NCBI GenBank assembly: GCA_964630265.1
Contig: CAZVRW010000002.1
Coordinates: 1-64,000, forward strand
Reading direction: 5' to 3'
Length of the DNA stretch: 64,000 nucleotides
Source of the DNA: CAZBWP01 sp964630265
GTDB lineage: Bacteria > Pseudomonadota > Alphaproteobacteria > Rhodospirillales > Defluviicoccaceae
This document shows, piece after piece, positions 55,578 through 64,000 of the stretch. The position numbers and the translations under genes are program-made. Numbering within the stretch: the stretch's first letter is position 1; each line of letters opens with the position of its first letter. A model generated the notes under the pieces. That model had not been told where the DNA came from, made no database searches, and saw only the letters and a program-made list of their open reading frames with translations.

Positions 55578-57484
55578 ACGTCGCGGCGACCGAAACGGCC
55601 GAACGGTCGGCCATCGTCTGGATGCGTGACGCGGCGATCCTCGGTGCCGGGTCCATGGTATGCCAGCCGGTCGACGCGCCCATCCGGCCGCGCGACGGCT
55701 GGCCCGAAGCGGCGGCGGCGTGGGCACCGTTGGCGCGACGGGCGCGCGATCTGGCGCTGGCACCGCCGGCCTGGGTGGAGGCCGCGGCGGCCGCGGCGGA
55801 ACTGCACCCGGACGCGGCGGCGGCCTTTTCCATCCTCGCCGAGAGCGAGCGGCTCTGCCTGCCGACGCCGGCCAGCATCGCCCGCATCGCCGTCGCCGGC
55901 CTCGGCCTCGATTACGACACGGCGCTGCTGGCCGCGCTCGCCGCCTCGCCGATGCTGGAGCGCGTCGAGCCGGCGGGGCACGCGCTGCCGGCGGCACAGT
56001 GCGGGCTCCGGCTCTCGGCCGAGGGGCTGGCCCGGCTGCTCGCGGGGGCGGAGATGGCGATGGGCGACACCGAGCCGGCCACCCATCGGCCGATCTTCGC
56101 GCGGGCGGCGATGGCGGCGGCGATGATCCTCGCCGAGGATGGCGCCGTCTGGCTCCGCGCCCGCGCCCGCCGCCTGGCATGCCAGCTCGCCCTCGACCTG
56201 GCGACCAGCCATCCGGCGCGCCGCGCCCACTTCGTCACCCTCCGCGCCGACGAGCCGCTGCCGGCCATGGCCGACGGCGACGGCCTCATGGTCATCGACC
56301 TGTTCGACCTGGATCGTCCGCCCCGGCTCGCCCTGCCGGCGCGGCTGCCGCGCGGCGCCGTCGCGGTGATGGCGCCCGAGCGGTTCGAGCATCCGGGCTT
56401 CCGCGCGGTCGATGCGCCGCCGCTGGAGACGGGCGACATTGCCGCAGTCTGGTCGCACGCCCGGCTCGCCGAGGTCGATCGCGCCCGCCTCGCCGGCCGC
56501 TTTCGCCTCACCCTGCCGGAGTTGCGCGCCGCCGAACGCGAGGCGGAAACGCTGACGGCGCTGCGTCGCCCGTCGAACGGCGTGCCGTCGCCGCCACCCG
56601 AGGCCGACGTGGTGGCGCGCGCCGTGCGGGCCGCCGGGGCACGCCGGATGGGGCCGTTCGTCCGTGTCGTCGAGGCCGACGTGACGCTGGACGACTTGGT
56701 GGCGACGCCGGAGATGCGGGGACAGCTCGAGGACGCCGTCGCCTGGCGCCGCACCGACGCCCGCGTCTGGGGCGAGATGGCGCTGCCGGCCGATGCGGTC
56801 GAGGCACGCGGGCTCGCGCTGCTGTTTTCCGGGCCGCCGGGCGGCGGCAAGACCTTCGGCGCGCGCTGCCTCGCCAATTCGCTCGGCCTCAATCTCTATC
56901 GCGTCGATCTGTCGCAGGTGGTCTCGAAATACATCGGCGAAACCGAGAAGCGGCTGGCGCAGATCTTCGACGAGGCCGAGGCCGGCCACGGCGTGCTGTT
57001 CTTCGACGAGGCCGACGCCATCTTCGGCAAGCGCTCGGAGGTCAAGGACGCGCACGACCGCTATGCCAACATCGAGGTCGGCTTCCTGCTGCAGCGCATG
57101 GAAAGTTTCGGCGGCGTCATGGTGCTCGCCACCAACCTGCGCGCCAACCTGGATGCCGCGTTCCTGCGCCGTCTGCATTTCGTCATCGACTTCCCCATGC
57201 CGGGCCGGGCGGAACGCGCCGAGCTCTGGACGCGCAACCTGCCGCGGACACCCTGGCGCTCGCCGGATCTGGATGTGGCGATGCTGGCGGAACGGTTCCG
57301 GCTTTCCGGTGGCAACATTCGCAACGCCGCCGTCGCCGCCGCGCATCTGGCGGCGGCCGAGCATGCCGCCGTCGAGCCGCGCCACCTCGCCCGGGCGCTG
57401 TATCGCGAATTGGAGAAGTCCGGCCATCCCCGCGGCAAGGCCGATCTCGGAGTCCTGGCGGACCACCTGGAGTCCCGGGCATGA
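55574..57484 (+). CDS. AAA+ ATPase of contractile injection system (Pvc15/Afp15-like)
   Basis: A 636-residue AAA+ protein. The N-terminal region (about 1-390) is helical and variable; the ATPase domain follows with Walker A GPPGGGKT at about 420-427, Walker B VLFFDEADAIFG near 474, sensor LATNLRANLDAAFLRR and the arginine in the second-region motif. The family is present in nearly all extracellular injection systems but not in phages, and is thought to act in assembly or loading. The GTG at 55574 overlaps the previous stop; no ATG is close. It also overlaps the following small gene (ATGA). Confidence 0.9.
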   Translation: MNVAATETAERSAIVWMRDAAILGAGSMVCQPVDAPIRPRDGWPEAAAAWAPLARRARDLALAPPAWVEAAAAAAELHPDAAAAFSILAESERLCLPTPASIARIAVAGLGLDYDTALLAALAASPMLERVEPAGHALPAAQCGLRLSAEGLARLLAGAEMAMGDTEPATHRPIFARAAMAAAMILAEDGAVWLRARARRLACQLALDLATSHPARRAHFVTLRADEPLPAMADGDGLMVIDLFDLDRPPRLALPARLPRGAVAVMAPERFEHPGFRAVDAPPLETGDIAAVWSHARLAEVDRARLAGRFRLTLPELRAAEREAETLTALRRPSNGVPSPPPEADVVARAVRAAGARRMGPFVRVVEADVTLDDLVATPEMRGQLEDAVAWRRTDARVWGEMALPADAVEARGLALLFSGPPGGGKTFGARCLANSLGLNLYRVDLSQVVSKYIGETEKRLAQIFDEAEAGHGVLFFDEADAIFGKRSEVKDAHDRYANIEVGFLLQRMESFGGVMVLATNLRANLDAAFLRRLHFVIDFPMPGRAERAELWTRNLPRTPWRSPDLDVAMLAERFRLSGGNIRNAAVAAAHLAAAEHAAVEPRHLARALYRELEKSGHPRGKADLGVLADHLESRA

Positions 57485-57768
57485 CCCCCGACATCACCCT
57501 CAGGATCGGCGAGATCCGTGTCGACGCCGACCCCGGAAGCGTCGATGCGGCCGCCCTCGAACGGGCGCTGCAGGCGGCGTTTCAGGCCCTCGCCGGGCGC
57601 CTTGCCGCCTTGCTGGCCGGGCGCCGGGGGCTGCCCGAGGCGATCGTCATCCCCGACATCCTGATCCGCGACGACGCGGCCAAGGCGCTCTTAGCCAGCC
57701 GCGATTTCCAACGCCTGACCGACGCCATCGTCGCCGAACTCGAAGCGCGGCTCGGAGGCGCGCCATGA
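57481..57768 (+). CDS. small injection-system protein of unknown role
   Basis: A 95-residue protein with an N-terminal beta-strand motif ITLRIGEIRVDAD and a helical centre (ALERALQAAFQALAGRLAALLAG). It overlaps the ATPase stop and the next start, so it is surely translated in this operon. I do not recognise the family. The IGEIRV motif echoes IGKITV of the disordered protein at 53205, which suggests both bind the same partner. Confidence 0.75.
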   Translation: MTPDITLRIGEIRVDADPGSVDAAALERALQAAFQALAGRLAALLAGRRGLPEAIVIPDILIRDDAAKALLASRDFQRLTDAIVAELEARLGGAP

Positions 57769-58451
57769 CCGAGACCATCAACTTCGTCAAGGGGGCTTTC
57801 GCCGTCTACGAGCCTGGCCGCGAGCCGGGCGACGCGACGGCGATGGCGCGCTTCATTCCCTTCCGCTTCAACCCCGAGGGTTTGCAGCGACAGCTCGCCC
57901 TCGAACAGGCGCAGGGCGCGGCCAGTGCCGGCGGCGCCGGCGCGACCTCCGACGCAGCGGGCGAACAGAGCGCCGACGCCGCGTCCGGCACGCTGAAGGA
58001 GAGCTTCAGCATCCTGTTGCGCTTCGATCTCGCCGAGCGGGAGGATCCCGGCTCGACCATGCCCGTCGAGTTCGGAGTGCTGCCCGAAATCGCCGCGCTG
58101 GAAGACCTGCTCCATCCGGTCGAGAGCGACGCCGACGCGCCCTCGGACGACTCGACGCCGGTGCGTCCGCGTGGACAATTGCCGCTGGTGCTCATGGTCT
58201 GGGGCGAGCGTCGCGTCGTGCCGGTGCGGATCACCGGCATGACGATCAACGAAAGCCTGTTCAACGGCCGTCTCTACCCCGTCCGCGCCGAGGTCGAGGT
58301 GTCGCTCGAGGTGCTCGGCGAGGCGGAGGCGCGCGACAACACCCGCGTCCGCGCCTCGCTCGACTTCACCGCCGCCAACCGCCGCAAGATGGCGCGCATC
58401 TACCTGGACAGCACCGCCGACCAGGGCACCAACGTCAACCTGCCGCAGTGA
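57765..58451 (+). CDS. CIS tube/tail-connector protein (Pvc7/Afp7-like, without LysM)
   Basis: A 228-residue baseplate protein with RFIPFRFNPEGLQRQL, the FNPxx motif of the CIS tube family, and LVLMVWGERRVVPVRITGMTINESLF, NGRLYPVRAEVEVSLEVL. In Afp7/Pvc7 this domain is fused to a LysM domain; here the LysM-type domain is coded by a separate gene just downstream. The start overlaps the previous stop (ATGA). An Ala/Gly-rich insertion occurs at about residues 45-75. Confidence 0.82.
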   Translation: MTETINFVKGAFAVYEPGREPGDATAMARFIPFRFNPEGLQRQLALEQAQGAASAGGAGATSDAAGEQSADAASGTLKESFSILLRFDLAEREDPGSTMPVEFGVLPEIAALEDLLHPVESDADAPSDDSTPVRPRGQLPLVLMVWGERRVVPVRITGMTINESLFNGRLYPVRAEVEVSLEVLGEAEARDNTRVRASLDFTAANRRKMARIYLDSTADQGTNVNLPQ

Positions 58452-58459
58452 GGACGGCC

Positions 58460-58738
58460 ATGTCGGTCGATAAACGCAGTCGTTATGCCAAGAGTGGTCG
58501 GGTCGCCTGGACGCGCGCCGACGGCCCGGCGGTCGAGCTGATCGCGCCCACCGCACGCCCGGAGAAGGCGGCGGTGTTCAGCCGGATCGCCACCGACATC
58601 GACCGCCTCGATACCCTGGCCGCCCACTACTACCGCGATCCGCGGAAGCTCTGGCGCATCGCCGATGCCGCAGACGTGCTCGACCCGTTCGACGCGATCG
58701 TGCCGGGCGCGGCGATCGACATTCCCCCCGACAAATGA
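58460..58738 (+). CDS. LysM-type baseplate protein
   Basis: A 92-residue protein. The C-terminal half, DRLDTLAAHYYRDPRKLWRIADAADVLDPFDAIVPGAAIDIP, is the LysM-like fold of tail tube-initiator proteins (gpX/gp53). AGGA precedes the ATG at 58460; a GTG at 58448 is possible. It links the hub to the tube or sheath. Confidence 0.8.
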   Translation: MSVDKRSRYAKSGRVAWTRADGPAVELIAPTARPEKAAVFSRIATDIDRLDTLAAHYYRDPRKLWRIADAADVLDPFDAIVPGAAIDIPPDK

Positions 58739-58745
58739 GCCGAGC

Positions 58746-59891
58746 ATGCCCGCCCCGCGCTTTGCCATCCAGGTCGACGGCAGCCGCCTCTCCGCGGCGG
58801 ACCTCGGCCGCGTGAGCGGGCTCGAGATCCATGAGGGCGACGATGTCATGGGCCGCGCCCTGATCCGCTTCAGCCTCAAGCAGGGGGCGGAGGGCACCTA
58901 TCCCCTCCTCGACGACGGGCCCTTCGAGCCGGGCGCCGAGATCCGGATCACGCTGGCCGCGCCGGGTGGCTCCGATCAGGTCCTGTTCACCGGCATCCTG
59001 GCGCTGTTGCGACCGCATTTCGAGGACATCGAGGCCAATGGATACCTCGAGGTGGTGGCCAGCGATCATGCCATGGTCCTCGCCGCCGAGGATCGGGTGG
59101 CGAGCTATCCGGACGCCTCGGACAGCGACGCCGCCGCCGACATCTGCGGCCGCTACGGCCTGACGCTGGAGGCCGACGAGACCGATGCCCGGCTCGGCGC
59201 CGATGACCTGCTGCTGATCCAGCGCAGCGACGACTGGTCGTTCCTCCGGCATCTGGCGCGACGCAACGGCTTCGTCGCGTTTTTCGAGGCGGACCCGGCC
59301 ACCGGCGAGCCGGTTTGCCATTTTCACGCCCGCAAGCTGGAGGAGCCGCCGCAGGCGGATCTCACCATCCTGCGGGATAACGCCAATCTGGAGTGGATCG
59401 ATTTCCAGGTCGCCCACGACCGCCCGCAGCAGCGGACCGCCGCCGCCATCGACGCGGTGGCCAAGCGGCTGGTTCGCGCCGATGCGGGGAGCGCCGAGGC
59501 GGCGTTGGGGGAGAGCCTGTTCGCCGTCGATGCGGAAGGCGGGGTGGTCCGCGCCGGCGCCGGCGCCGCCGTCCGCCATCTGCGCGGGGCGCTGCCGCGC
59601 GATGTCGCCCTCAACGCCCACGCCGCCGGCCGCATGGCGCGGGATCACATGGTGATCGAGGCGCGCGGCAGCCTCGATCCCGCCCTCTACCGCGGCTTGC
59701 TGCGCGCCCACCGGCCGGTGCTCATCAAGGGCGTCGGCGACCGCTTCACCGGCACCTACTACGTCACCGATGTCCTGACCACCATGGAGGACGGCACGTT
59801 GCGGCAGAGCTTCTCCGCCGTCACCAACGCCCTCGGGCGCCGGGGTGGTGAGGACTTCGGCCAATCGGCGGAAGAGGAGGAGCCGCTGTGA
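58746..59891 (+). CDS. VgrG-like baseplate hub protein (gpD-type)
   Basis: A 381-residue hub protein of the gp27/gpD family (Afp8/Pvc8 N-terminal part). Family features include ADICGRYGLTLEADETD, the block IQRSDDWSFLRHLARRNGFVAF and the late GDRFTGTYYVTDVLTTMEDG. The spike domain is encoded separately by the next gene, so this is the split arrangement. An acidic tail ends in SAEEEEPL. Start ATG at 58746; the end overlaps the spike gene. Confidence 0.88.
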   Translation: MPAPRFAIQVDGSRLSAADLGRVSGLEIHEGDDVMGRALIRFSLKQGAEGTYPLLDDGPFEPGAEIRITLAAPGGSDQVLFTGILALLRPHFEDIEANGYLEVVASDHAMVLAAEDRVASYPDASDSDAAADICGRYGLTLEADETDARLGADDLLLIQRSDDWSFLRHLARRNGFVAFFEADPATGEPVCHFHARKLEEPPQADLTILRDNANLEWIDFQVAHDRPQQRTAAAIDAVAKRLVRADAGSAEAALGESLFAVDAEGGVVRAGAGAAVRHLRGALPRDVALNAHAAGRMARDHMVIEARGSLDPALYRGLLRAHRPVLIKGVGDRFTGTYYVTDVLTTMEDGTLRQSFSAVTNALGRRGGEDFGQSAEEEEPL

Positions 59892-60631
59892 AACTGACGC
59901 CCCGGCTCGATCTGGTGCGCCTGCTCGGCGATGCCTCGGTGTCGGCCGAGGAACTGGCGCAACTCCGCGCGCTCGTCGGCGATGGCGGGCGGCCCAGTTT
60001 CTACGGCAAATACGCCGGCGTCGTCACCGACACCGACGATCCGAAGGCGATAGGCCGGCTGCGCGCCCGCGTGCCGGAGGTGTTCGGCGAGGAGGAGACC
60101 TGCGGCTGGGCGCTGCCCTGCGCCCCCTGGGGCGGCGGCTTCAACCGCGGTTTCTTCGCCCTGCCGGAGGTGGGGGACACGGTGTGGATCGAATTCGAGG
60201 CGGGGGATCCGGCGCGGCCGATCTGGTCCGGCACCTTCTGGGGCGCCCCCGACAGCGCCGGCGGCCAGGACGATCTCGGCACCGAGACCGGCGCCGAGGC
60301 GCCGCAGGGCGCCGACGAGACGCCGGCCGGTCCGGGGCAGTACAGCTTCCGGACCGCCACCGGCCACCTGATCTCCCTCGACGACGCCGGTGGCATCGTC
60401 GTCATCGCCGAGGCGTCGGGCGCGGAGGTGCGGATCACCAGCGACGGTGAGGTCATCATCACCGCCGGCACCATCAAGCTCGGCGCCGACGCTTCGGAAA
60501 AGCTGGTGCTCGGCGATGCCTTCAAGGAGCTGTTCAACAGCCACACCCATCCCACCGGCGTCGGCCCCTCGGGGACGCCCACCGATCAGATGGGCTCGTC
60601 CCACCTGTCGGACGTCTCGTCGACGGAGTAG
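59888..60631 (+). CDS. baseplate spike protein (gp5/gpV-like)
   Basis: A 247-residue spike protein. An OB-fold domain (about 35-120; YGKYAGVVTDTDDPKAIGRLRARVPEVFG, WALPCAPWGGG, LPEVGDTVWIEFEAGD) is followed by a short beta-helix (EVRITSDGEVIITAGTIKLGA) that ends with HTHPTGVGPSG. It has no lysozyme domain. The GTG overlaps the hub stop by four bases. It forms the central needle base of the injection machine. Confidence 0.9.
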   Translation: MKLTPRLDLVRLLGDASVSAEELAQLRALVGDGGRPSFYGKYAGVVTDTDDPKAIGRLRARVPEVFGEEETCGWALPCAPWGGGFNRGFFALPEVGDTVWIEFEAGDPARPIWSGTFWGAPDSAGGQDDLGTETGAEAPQGADETPAGPGQYSFRTATGHLISLDDAGGIVVIAEASGAEVRITSDGEVIITAGTIKLGADASEKLVLGDAFKELFNSHTHPTGVGPSGTPTDQMGSSHLSDVSSTE

Positions 60632-60636
60632 CGACC

Positions 60637-61110
60637 ATGGTCCTCGTCCCCACCGTCCTCGCCCAATCGCTGGAGTCCGACTGGCTGCCGGCCGACGACG
60701 GGCCATGGCACGATGATTCCCAGGCCTCGGCGGATGCCTTCGCCGGCGCCGTCGCCGACTGGTTTCAGCAGGCGATGGCCGCCGGCTTTCCCTGTTCCAC
60801 GGCAATGGCGCGGAAGAGCCAGTTGATGGGCCAGGTGATGTCGGCGATCGAAACCCAGGACGCCCAGGCCGCCGGTCAACAGGTGGCGCTCGCCTTCATG
60901 GCCTATGTGGCCGGGCAGAGCTTCGGCTCCGGCGTCGCCACCGCGCCGACCGCCACCAGCGCCGGCGGCTCGATGATCGCCAACGCCTTCTCGACGCTGG
61001 AGATGCCGCAGTCGGCGCGCGCCAATCTGATCGCCACCGCCCTGCACGTCATTTCGGTCTCGACGATCGTCAGCTTCGCCCAGCCGCCCTACGCGGCGCC
61101 GATCACCTGA
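60637..61110 (+). CDS. unknown injection-system protein between spike and wedge
   Basis: A 157-residue protein with no recognised fold. It begins VLVPTVLAQSLESDWLP and its centre is helical and Ala/Gln-rich (CSTAMARKSQLMGQVMSA). PAAR tip proteins usually occupy this slot in other systems, but no PAAR signature is seen. Its position between spike and Gp25 genes, with 5-bp and 11-bp gaps, argues that it is structural. It lacks a signal peptide. Confidence 0.75.
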   Translation: MVLVPTVLAQSLESDWLPADDGPWHDDSQASADAFAGAVADWFQQAMAAGFPCSTAMARKSQLMGQVMSAIETQDAQAAGQQVALAFMAYVAGQSFGSGVATAPTATSAGGSMIANAFSTLEMPQSARANLIATALHVISVSTIVSFAQPPYAAPIT

Positions 61111-61121
61111 CGGAGGGAGCG

Positions 61122-61520
61122 ATGGTCCGCCGTTTCATTGCCGAACCGTTTGCCGCCGGTCCGACGCTCGCCCGGGCCGGCACCGCGCCACGGCGCGAGG
61201 GGATCGCCGAGACATCGGACATGGAGCAACACATCCACGCCAAGATCCTCGCCGTGCTGTTCACCCGTCCGGGCGAACGGGTCATGCGGCCGCGCTTCGG
61301 CGCCGGGCTGGACGCCCAGGTGTTCGAGAACATCTCGCCCCTCGTCGTTTCGGCGCTGGAGTTCCGCATTCGCGAAAGCCTGGAAAGCACCTTCGCCGAT
61401 GAGGCCCGGCTCGACGACGTGACCGTGACGCCGGCGGACGCCGAGGGGGCGATCCTGATCACCGTCGACTATGCGCTGCGCACCGATCGGATCCCGCGGC
61501 GGCTGGAGATCGTCGCGTGA
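61122..61520 (+). CDS. Gp25-like baseplate wedge protein
   Basis: A 132-residue wedge protein. The conserved fold is visible in DMEQHIHAKILAVLFTRPGERVM, RPRFGAGLDAQVFENI and the ending TVDYALRTDRIPRRLEI. The RPGERVM and GAGL motifs are diagnostic for Gp25/GpW. The stop overlaps the baseplate-J gene (GTGA). Confidence 0.93.
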   Translation: MVRRFIAEPFAAGPTLARAGTAPRREGIAETSDMEQHIHAKILAVLFTRPGERVMRPRFGAGLDAQVFENISPLVVSALEFRIRESLESTFADEARLDDVTVTPADAEGAILITVDYALRTDRIPRRLEIVA

Positions 61521-64000
61521 GCGTGCCCAGCGCCTTCGGCCTCCAGTGGGACGAGGCGGAGATCGACCTGGCCGGTTGGCAGGGCATCACGGCGCTGCGC
61601 TTTGCCGCGTCGCCGCCCGCCGACGCCGTTGCCGAACTGATCGTCGCCCTGGCCAAGTCGGCCGATGGGTTGGTTCCCGCCGATCTGGAGGTGGCGGCGC
61701 CGGATGGCACGCGGCTCGATGGCGCGGTGCAGCCGATCGCGCCCGGTGCCACCGAGCTGCGAATCGTCTTCACCGACCTGGGGCCGCGCGGCACCTCCCG
61801 GGTGCGGCTCGTCTCTGGCGGCGCGGATCCGCTGCATCCCTTCTTCGCCGAGGCCGGCTTCGACTTCTATATCGACTGCCCCGCCGGTGATTGCCGCGCC
61901 GCGACCGAGTTGGCGGCGCCGGCGGCCCAGGCCGAACCGGCCATCGACCTCGCCACCAAGGACTTCGACGGCTTCGTCAAGGCGGCGCAGAATTGGGCGC
62001 TCTCCACCGATCCCAACTGGTCGGAGATGACGCCCGCGTCGACCGAGCAGATGCTCGTCGAGTTGCTCGCCCATCACGCCGACCTGTTGTCGCTGCACCA
62101 GGACCGGGTGGCGCAGGAAGCCTTCATCGACACCGCCCGCGAGCGGCTGTCGCTCCGGCGGCACGCCGCGTTTCTCGGGCTCGCCCTGGACGAGGGAGCG
62201 AGCGCCGCGGCCACCGTCGCCGTCGACGTGGCGCCGGCGGCGCAAGGCTTCCTGCCGGCGGCGACGCGCATCGTCCGCCGGGAGGCCGGCGGTCGGATCA
62301 CCGGCACCTTCACCACGCTGGCGCCGCAACTGCTGGACGGCCGCTGGAACGCCGGCTTGGCCGATCCGGCGGATCGCGGCGTGCTGCGCCCCGCCGCGTG
62401 GCCCGGAGCCCCGGACGCCGCGCTGCCCGTCGGCACGACGTCGCTGCTGCTGCTCGATTGGCAGCTCGACCTCATGGCCGGCCAACGGCTCGCCCTGGTG
62501 CAGGGGCGAGCAGCGCATCTCGCCCGGCTCACCCGCATCGAGGAACTCGAGGCGCCCGGCTGGTCCGATGCCCCGGACGATGTGCCGGCGCTGGCGCCGC
62601 GCCGGGTCACCCTGATCACCTGGGATCTCCCCACCGCCGTCCGCTTCGCCCCCTGGGAGGCCCCCGAGACCCGTCCCTTCCTGGTGACCGCCAATCTGGT
62701 CGACGTGGTGCATGGCACACCGCGGCGCGCCGCGAGCCGGCCCGACGCCGCCAGCGACGCGGTGCCCCTGGCGCTCACCCGCCACGATGCGGTGCTGGCG
62801 ACCGATCCGGCGACGGGCGAGGTGCAGCTGCGGGCGCTGCGCACCCCGGAGACCGACGTGCTCGTCGGCGCCGACGGCCGGCCGGACCTGTCCTTGAGCA
62901 TCGACCGTGAGTCCTGGTCGTGGCAGCCCGATCTCTGGACCTCGGCCGGCTTCGACCGTCATTACACCACGGAGCGGGAGGAGGATGGCTCGGTCTGGCT
63001 GTTGTTCGGCGACGGCCGGCGCGGCCGGGCGGTGCCGGTGACCATGGCCGCCGGCGGCGGCGGGGAGGGGGCCGCCGGCGGCGGCGGGCCGGGGATCGAT
63101 GCCGTCGTCTTGCGGGATGACCTGACCCTCGCCTACCGCCGCGGCGTCGCCGAGGACGGCAACCTCGGCGCTTTCGCGCTGAACGCCGCGATGCCGCCGC
63201 TGGGCGACGACGCCGGCGCCGCGACCGAGTTCGCCCAGCTCGACATCCGCGCCGCGACCAATCTGCTGCCGGCGGTGGGCGGGCGGCGGGCCGTCTCGCT
63301 GGATGTGGCTCGCCAGTTGATCCCGGAGAGCATTCGCAATCCGGCGCGCGAACGCTGCGTCACCCTCGACGATTACGCCCGCGCCGCCGAAGACGTGCCC
63401 GGCATCGCCCAGGCCGCGGCCAAGCCGCTCGGCGGGCTGTTCAACACCATCGCCGTGCTGTGCGCGCCGGCCGAGGGCGATGACCTGACGCCGGCCCTGC
63501 AGGCGGCGGTTTTCGACCATCTCGACCGCCTGCGCATGGCCGGGCGCGAGCACATCGTGCGCCCGCCCGATTACGTGCCCCTCGACATCGCGCTCCTGGT
63601 CTGTCCTCGCGCGAATGCTGGCGCCGCCGCGGTCCGCGCCGCGCTGCGGGCGGCGCTGGCGCCCGGCACCGCCGCCCGACCCGGCTTCTTCCATCGTTCG
63701 CGGCTCGGCTTCGGCGCCGAGGTCCGTCTGGGCGATATCCTGGCCGTCGCCGGCCGGGCGGCGGGCGTCGGTGCGGTGCGGGTGCTGGCCTTTCGGCCGC
63801 TGTTCGCGGCCGGCGGCGAGGCCGTCCGCCGCGTCATCCGGTTGGCGCCCACCCAGATCGCCCAGTTCGCCGCCGACGAGGCACGGCCGGAGCGCGGCCG
63901 GCTGACCATCCGCATCGAGGGCATCGACCGGCCGGAGCCGCCGGGCGCCTTCCGCGTCGGCGGCCCGGCGCCCGAACCCGTCGACCTGGAGGTGATGCCA
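61517..64000 (+). CDS. baseplate J-like assembly protein, 5' part (Afp11/Pvc11-like)
   Basis: An open reading frame of 828 codons that runs off the end of the window. Residues about 150-220, WSEMTPASTEQMLVELLAHH and HQDRVAQEAFIDTARERLSL, are the start of the Afp11-type baseplate fold, and the later RQLIPESIRNPARERCVTLDDY is the gpJ-type segment. It is the large wedge protein that joins the baseplate rim to the sheath. The GTG at 61517 overlaps the wedge stop. Downstream partners (Afp12-14 type) are outside the window. Confidence 0.88.
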   Translation, partial: MSVPSAFGLQWDEAEIDLAGWQGITALRFAASPPADAVAELIVALAKSADGLVPADLEVAAPDGTRLDGAVQPIAPGATELRIVFTDLGPRGTSRVRLVSGGADPLHPFFAEAGFDFYIDCPAGDCRAATELAAPAAQAEPAIDLATKDFDGFVKAAQNWALSTDPNWSEMTPASTEQMLVELLAHHADLLSLHQDRVAQEAFIDTARERLSLRRHAAFLGLALDEGASAAATVAVDVAPAAQGFLPAATRIVRREAGGRITGTFTTLAPQLLDGRWNAGLADPADRGVLRPAAWPGAPDAALPVGTTSLLLLDWQLDLMAGQRLALVQGRAAHLARLTRIEELEAPGWSDAPDDVPALAPRRVTLITWDLPTAVRFAPWEAPETRPFLVTANLVDVVHGTPRRAASRPDAASDAVPLALTRHDAVLATDPATGEVQLRALRTPETDVLVGADGRPDLSLSIDRESWSWQPDLWTSAGFDRHYTTEREEDGSVWLLFGDGRRGRAVPVTMAAGGGGEGAAGGGGPGIDAVVLRDDLTLAYRRGVAEDGNLGAFALNAAMPPLGDDAGAATEFAQLDIRAATNLLPAVGGRRAVSLDVARQLIPESIRNPARERCVTLDDYARAAEDVPGIAQAAAKPLGGLFNTIAVLCAPAEGDDLTPALQAAVFDHLDRLRMAGREHIVRPPDYVPLDIALLVCPRANAGAAAVRAALRAALAPGTAARPGFFHRSRLGFGAEVRLGDILAVAGRAAGVGAVRVLAFRPLFAAGGEAVRRVIRLAPTQIAQFAADEARPERGRLTIRIEGIDRPEPPGAFRVGGPAPEPVDLEVMP

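Noticed and set aside
49982..64000. Prophage or tailocin remnant
   Set aside because: No integrase, terminase, portal, capsid or lysis gene is seen, and the AAA+ ATPase and DUF4255 cap point to an extracellular injection system; the right side is outside the window, so this is not final.

Overview
This is a GC-rich chromosomal window that looks alphaproteobacterial, most likely Rhodospirillales-like. The grounds are a complete molybdenum nif set whose NifA carries the alphaproteobacterial cysteine motif, draT/draG transcribed divergently from nifH (the Rhodospirillum/Azospirillum arrangement), and two paralogues of the F1-ATPase zeta inhibitor, a family confined to Alphaproteobacteria. The species assignment is inference. 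No tRNA, rRNA, CRISPR array or insertion sequence was seen.

Region 1 (2-8730) is catabolic. A minus-strand run encodes an omega-amino acid:pyruvate aminotransferase, alanine dehydrogenase and (methyl)malonate-semialdehyde dehydrogenase. Together these would convert beta-alanine to acetyl-CoA while regenerating the pyruvate acceptor. A single-chain hydantoinase/5-oxoprolinase diverges from it, across a gap holding four 25-bp tandem repeats.

Region 2 (8912-19189) carries a Dlt-like operon: a membrane-anchored SGNH protein, an MBOAT acyltransferase, a free acyl carrier protein and an adenylation enzyme whose pocket residues read as the serine code rather than D-alanine. A histidine kinase, a CheY-like regulator and a hybrid kinase follow on the same strand.

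Region 3 (19301-26790) holds an MscS channel, a TAXI-type binding protein, an Asp/Asn beta-hydroxylase homologue, a lipoprotein, two 15-bp minisatellites and a compact regulatory island. The island is an OxyR-like LysR regulator with serine at the sensing-cysteine position, flanked by two zeta paralogues. Both zeta paralogues share one promoter layout: an ATAG-N7-CTAT palindrome, then 13 bp, then AAATCGATTTGA. A tandem universal stress protein follows.

Region 4 (26927-49641) is the nif island: nifA; nifB-fdxN-nifZ-nifT; draT-draG (minus strand); nifHDK; nifE-nifN-nifX-DUF269-fdxB-nifQ; nifIscA-nifU-nifS-nifV-nifW; then a single-chain NfnA-NfnB fusion and a rubrerythrin-like protein. Sigma-54 -24/-12 promoters lie before nifA, nifB, nifH and nifIscA. 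The last three have TGT-N10-ACA NifA sites upstream. The Nfn fusion lies where fixABCX follows nifW in Azospirillum, so it may supply low-potential electrons to nitrogenase.

Region 5 (49982-64000, open at the end), beyond a strong terminator, is a contractile injection system: sheath, tube, Gp26-like baseplate protein, a disordered protein, a Pvc16-like cap, AAA+ ATPase, a CIS tube/Pvc7-like protein, LysM, a VgrG-like hub, spike, an unknown protein, Gp25-like wedge and the start of a baseplate-J protein. No capsid, terminase or lysis gene is present, so an extracellular contractile injection system is favoured over a prophage.
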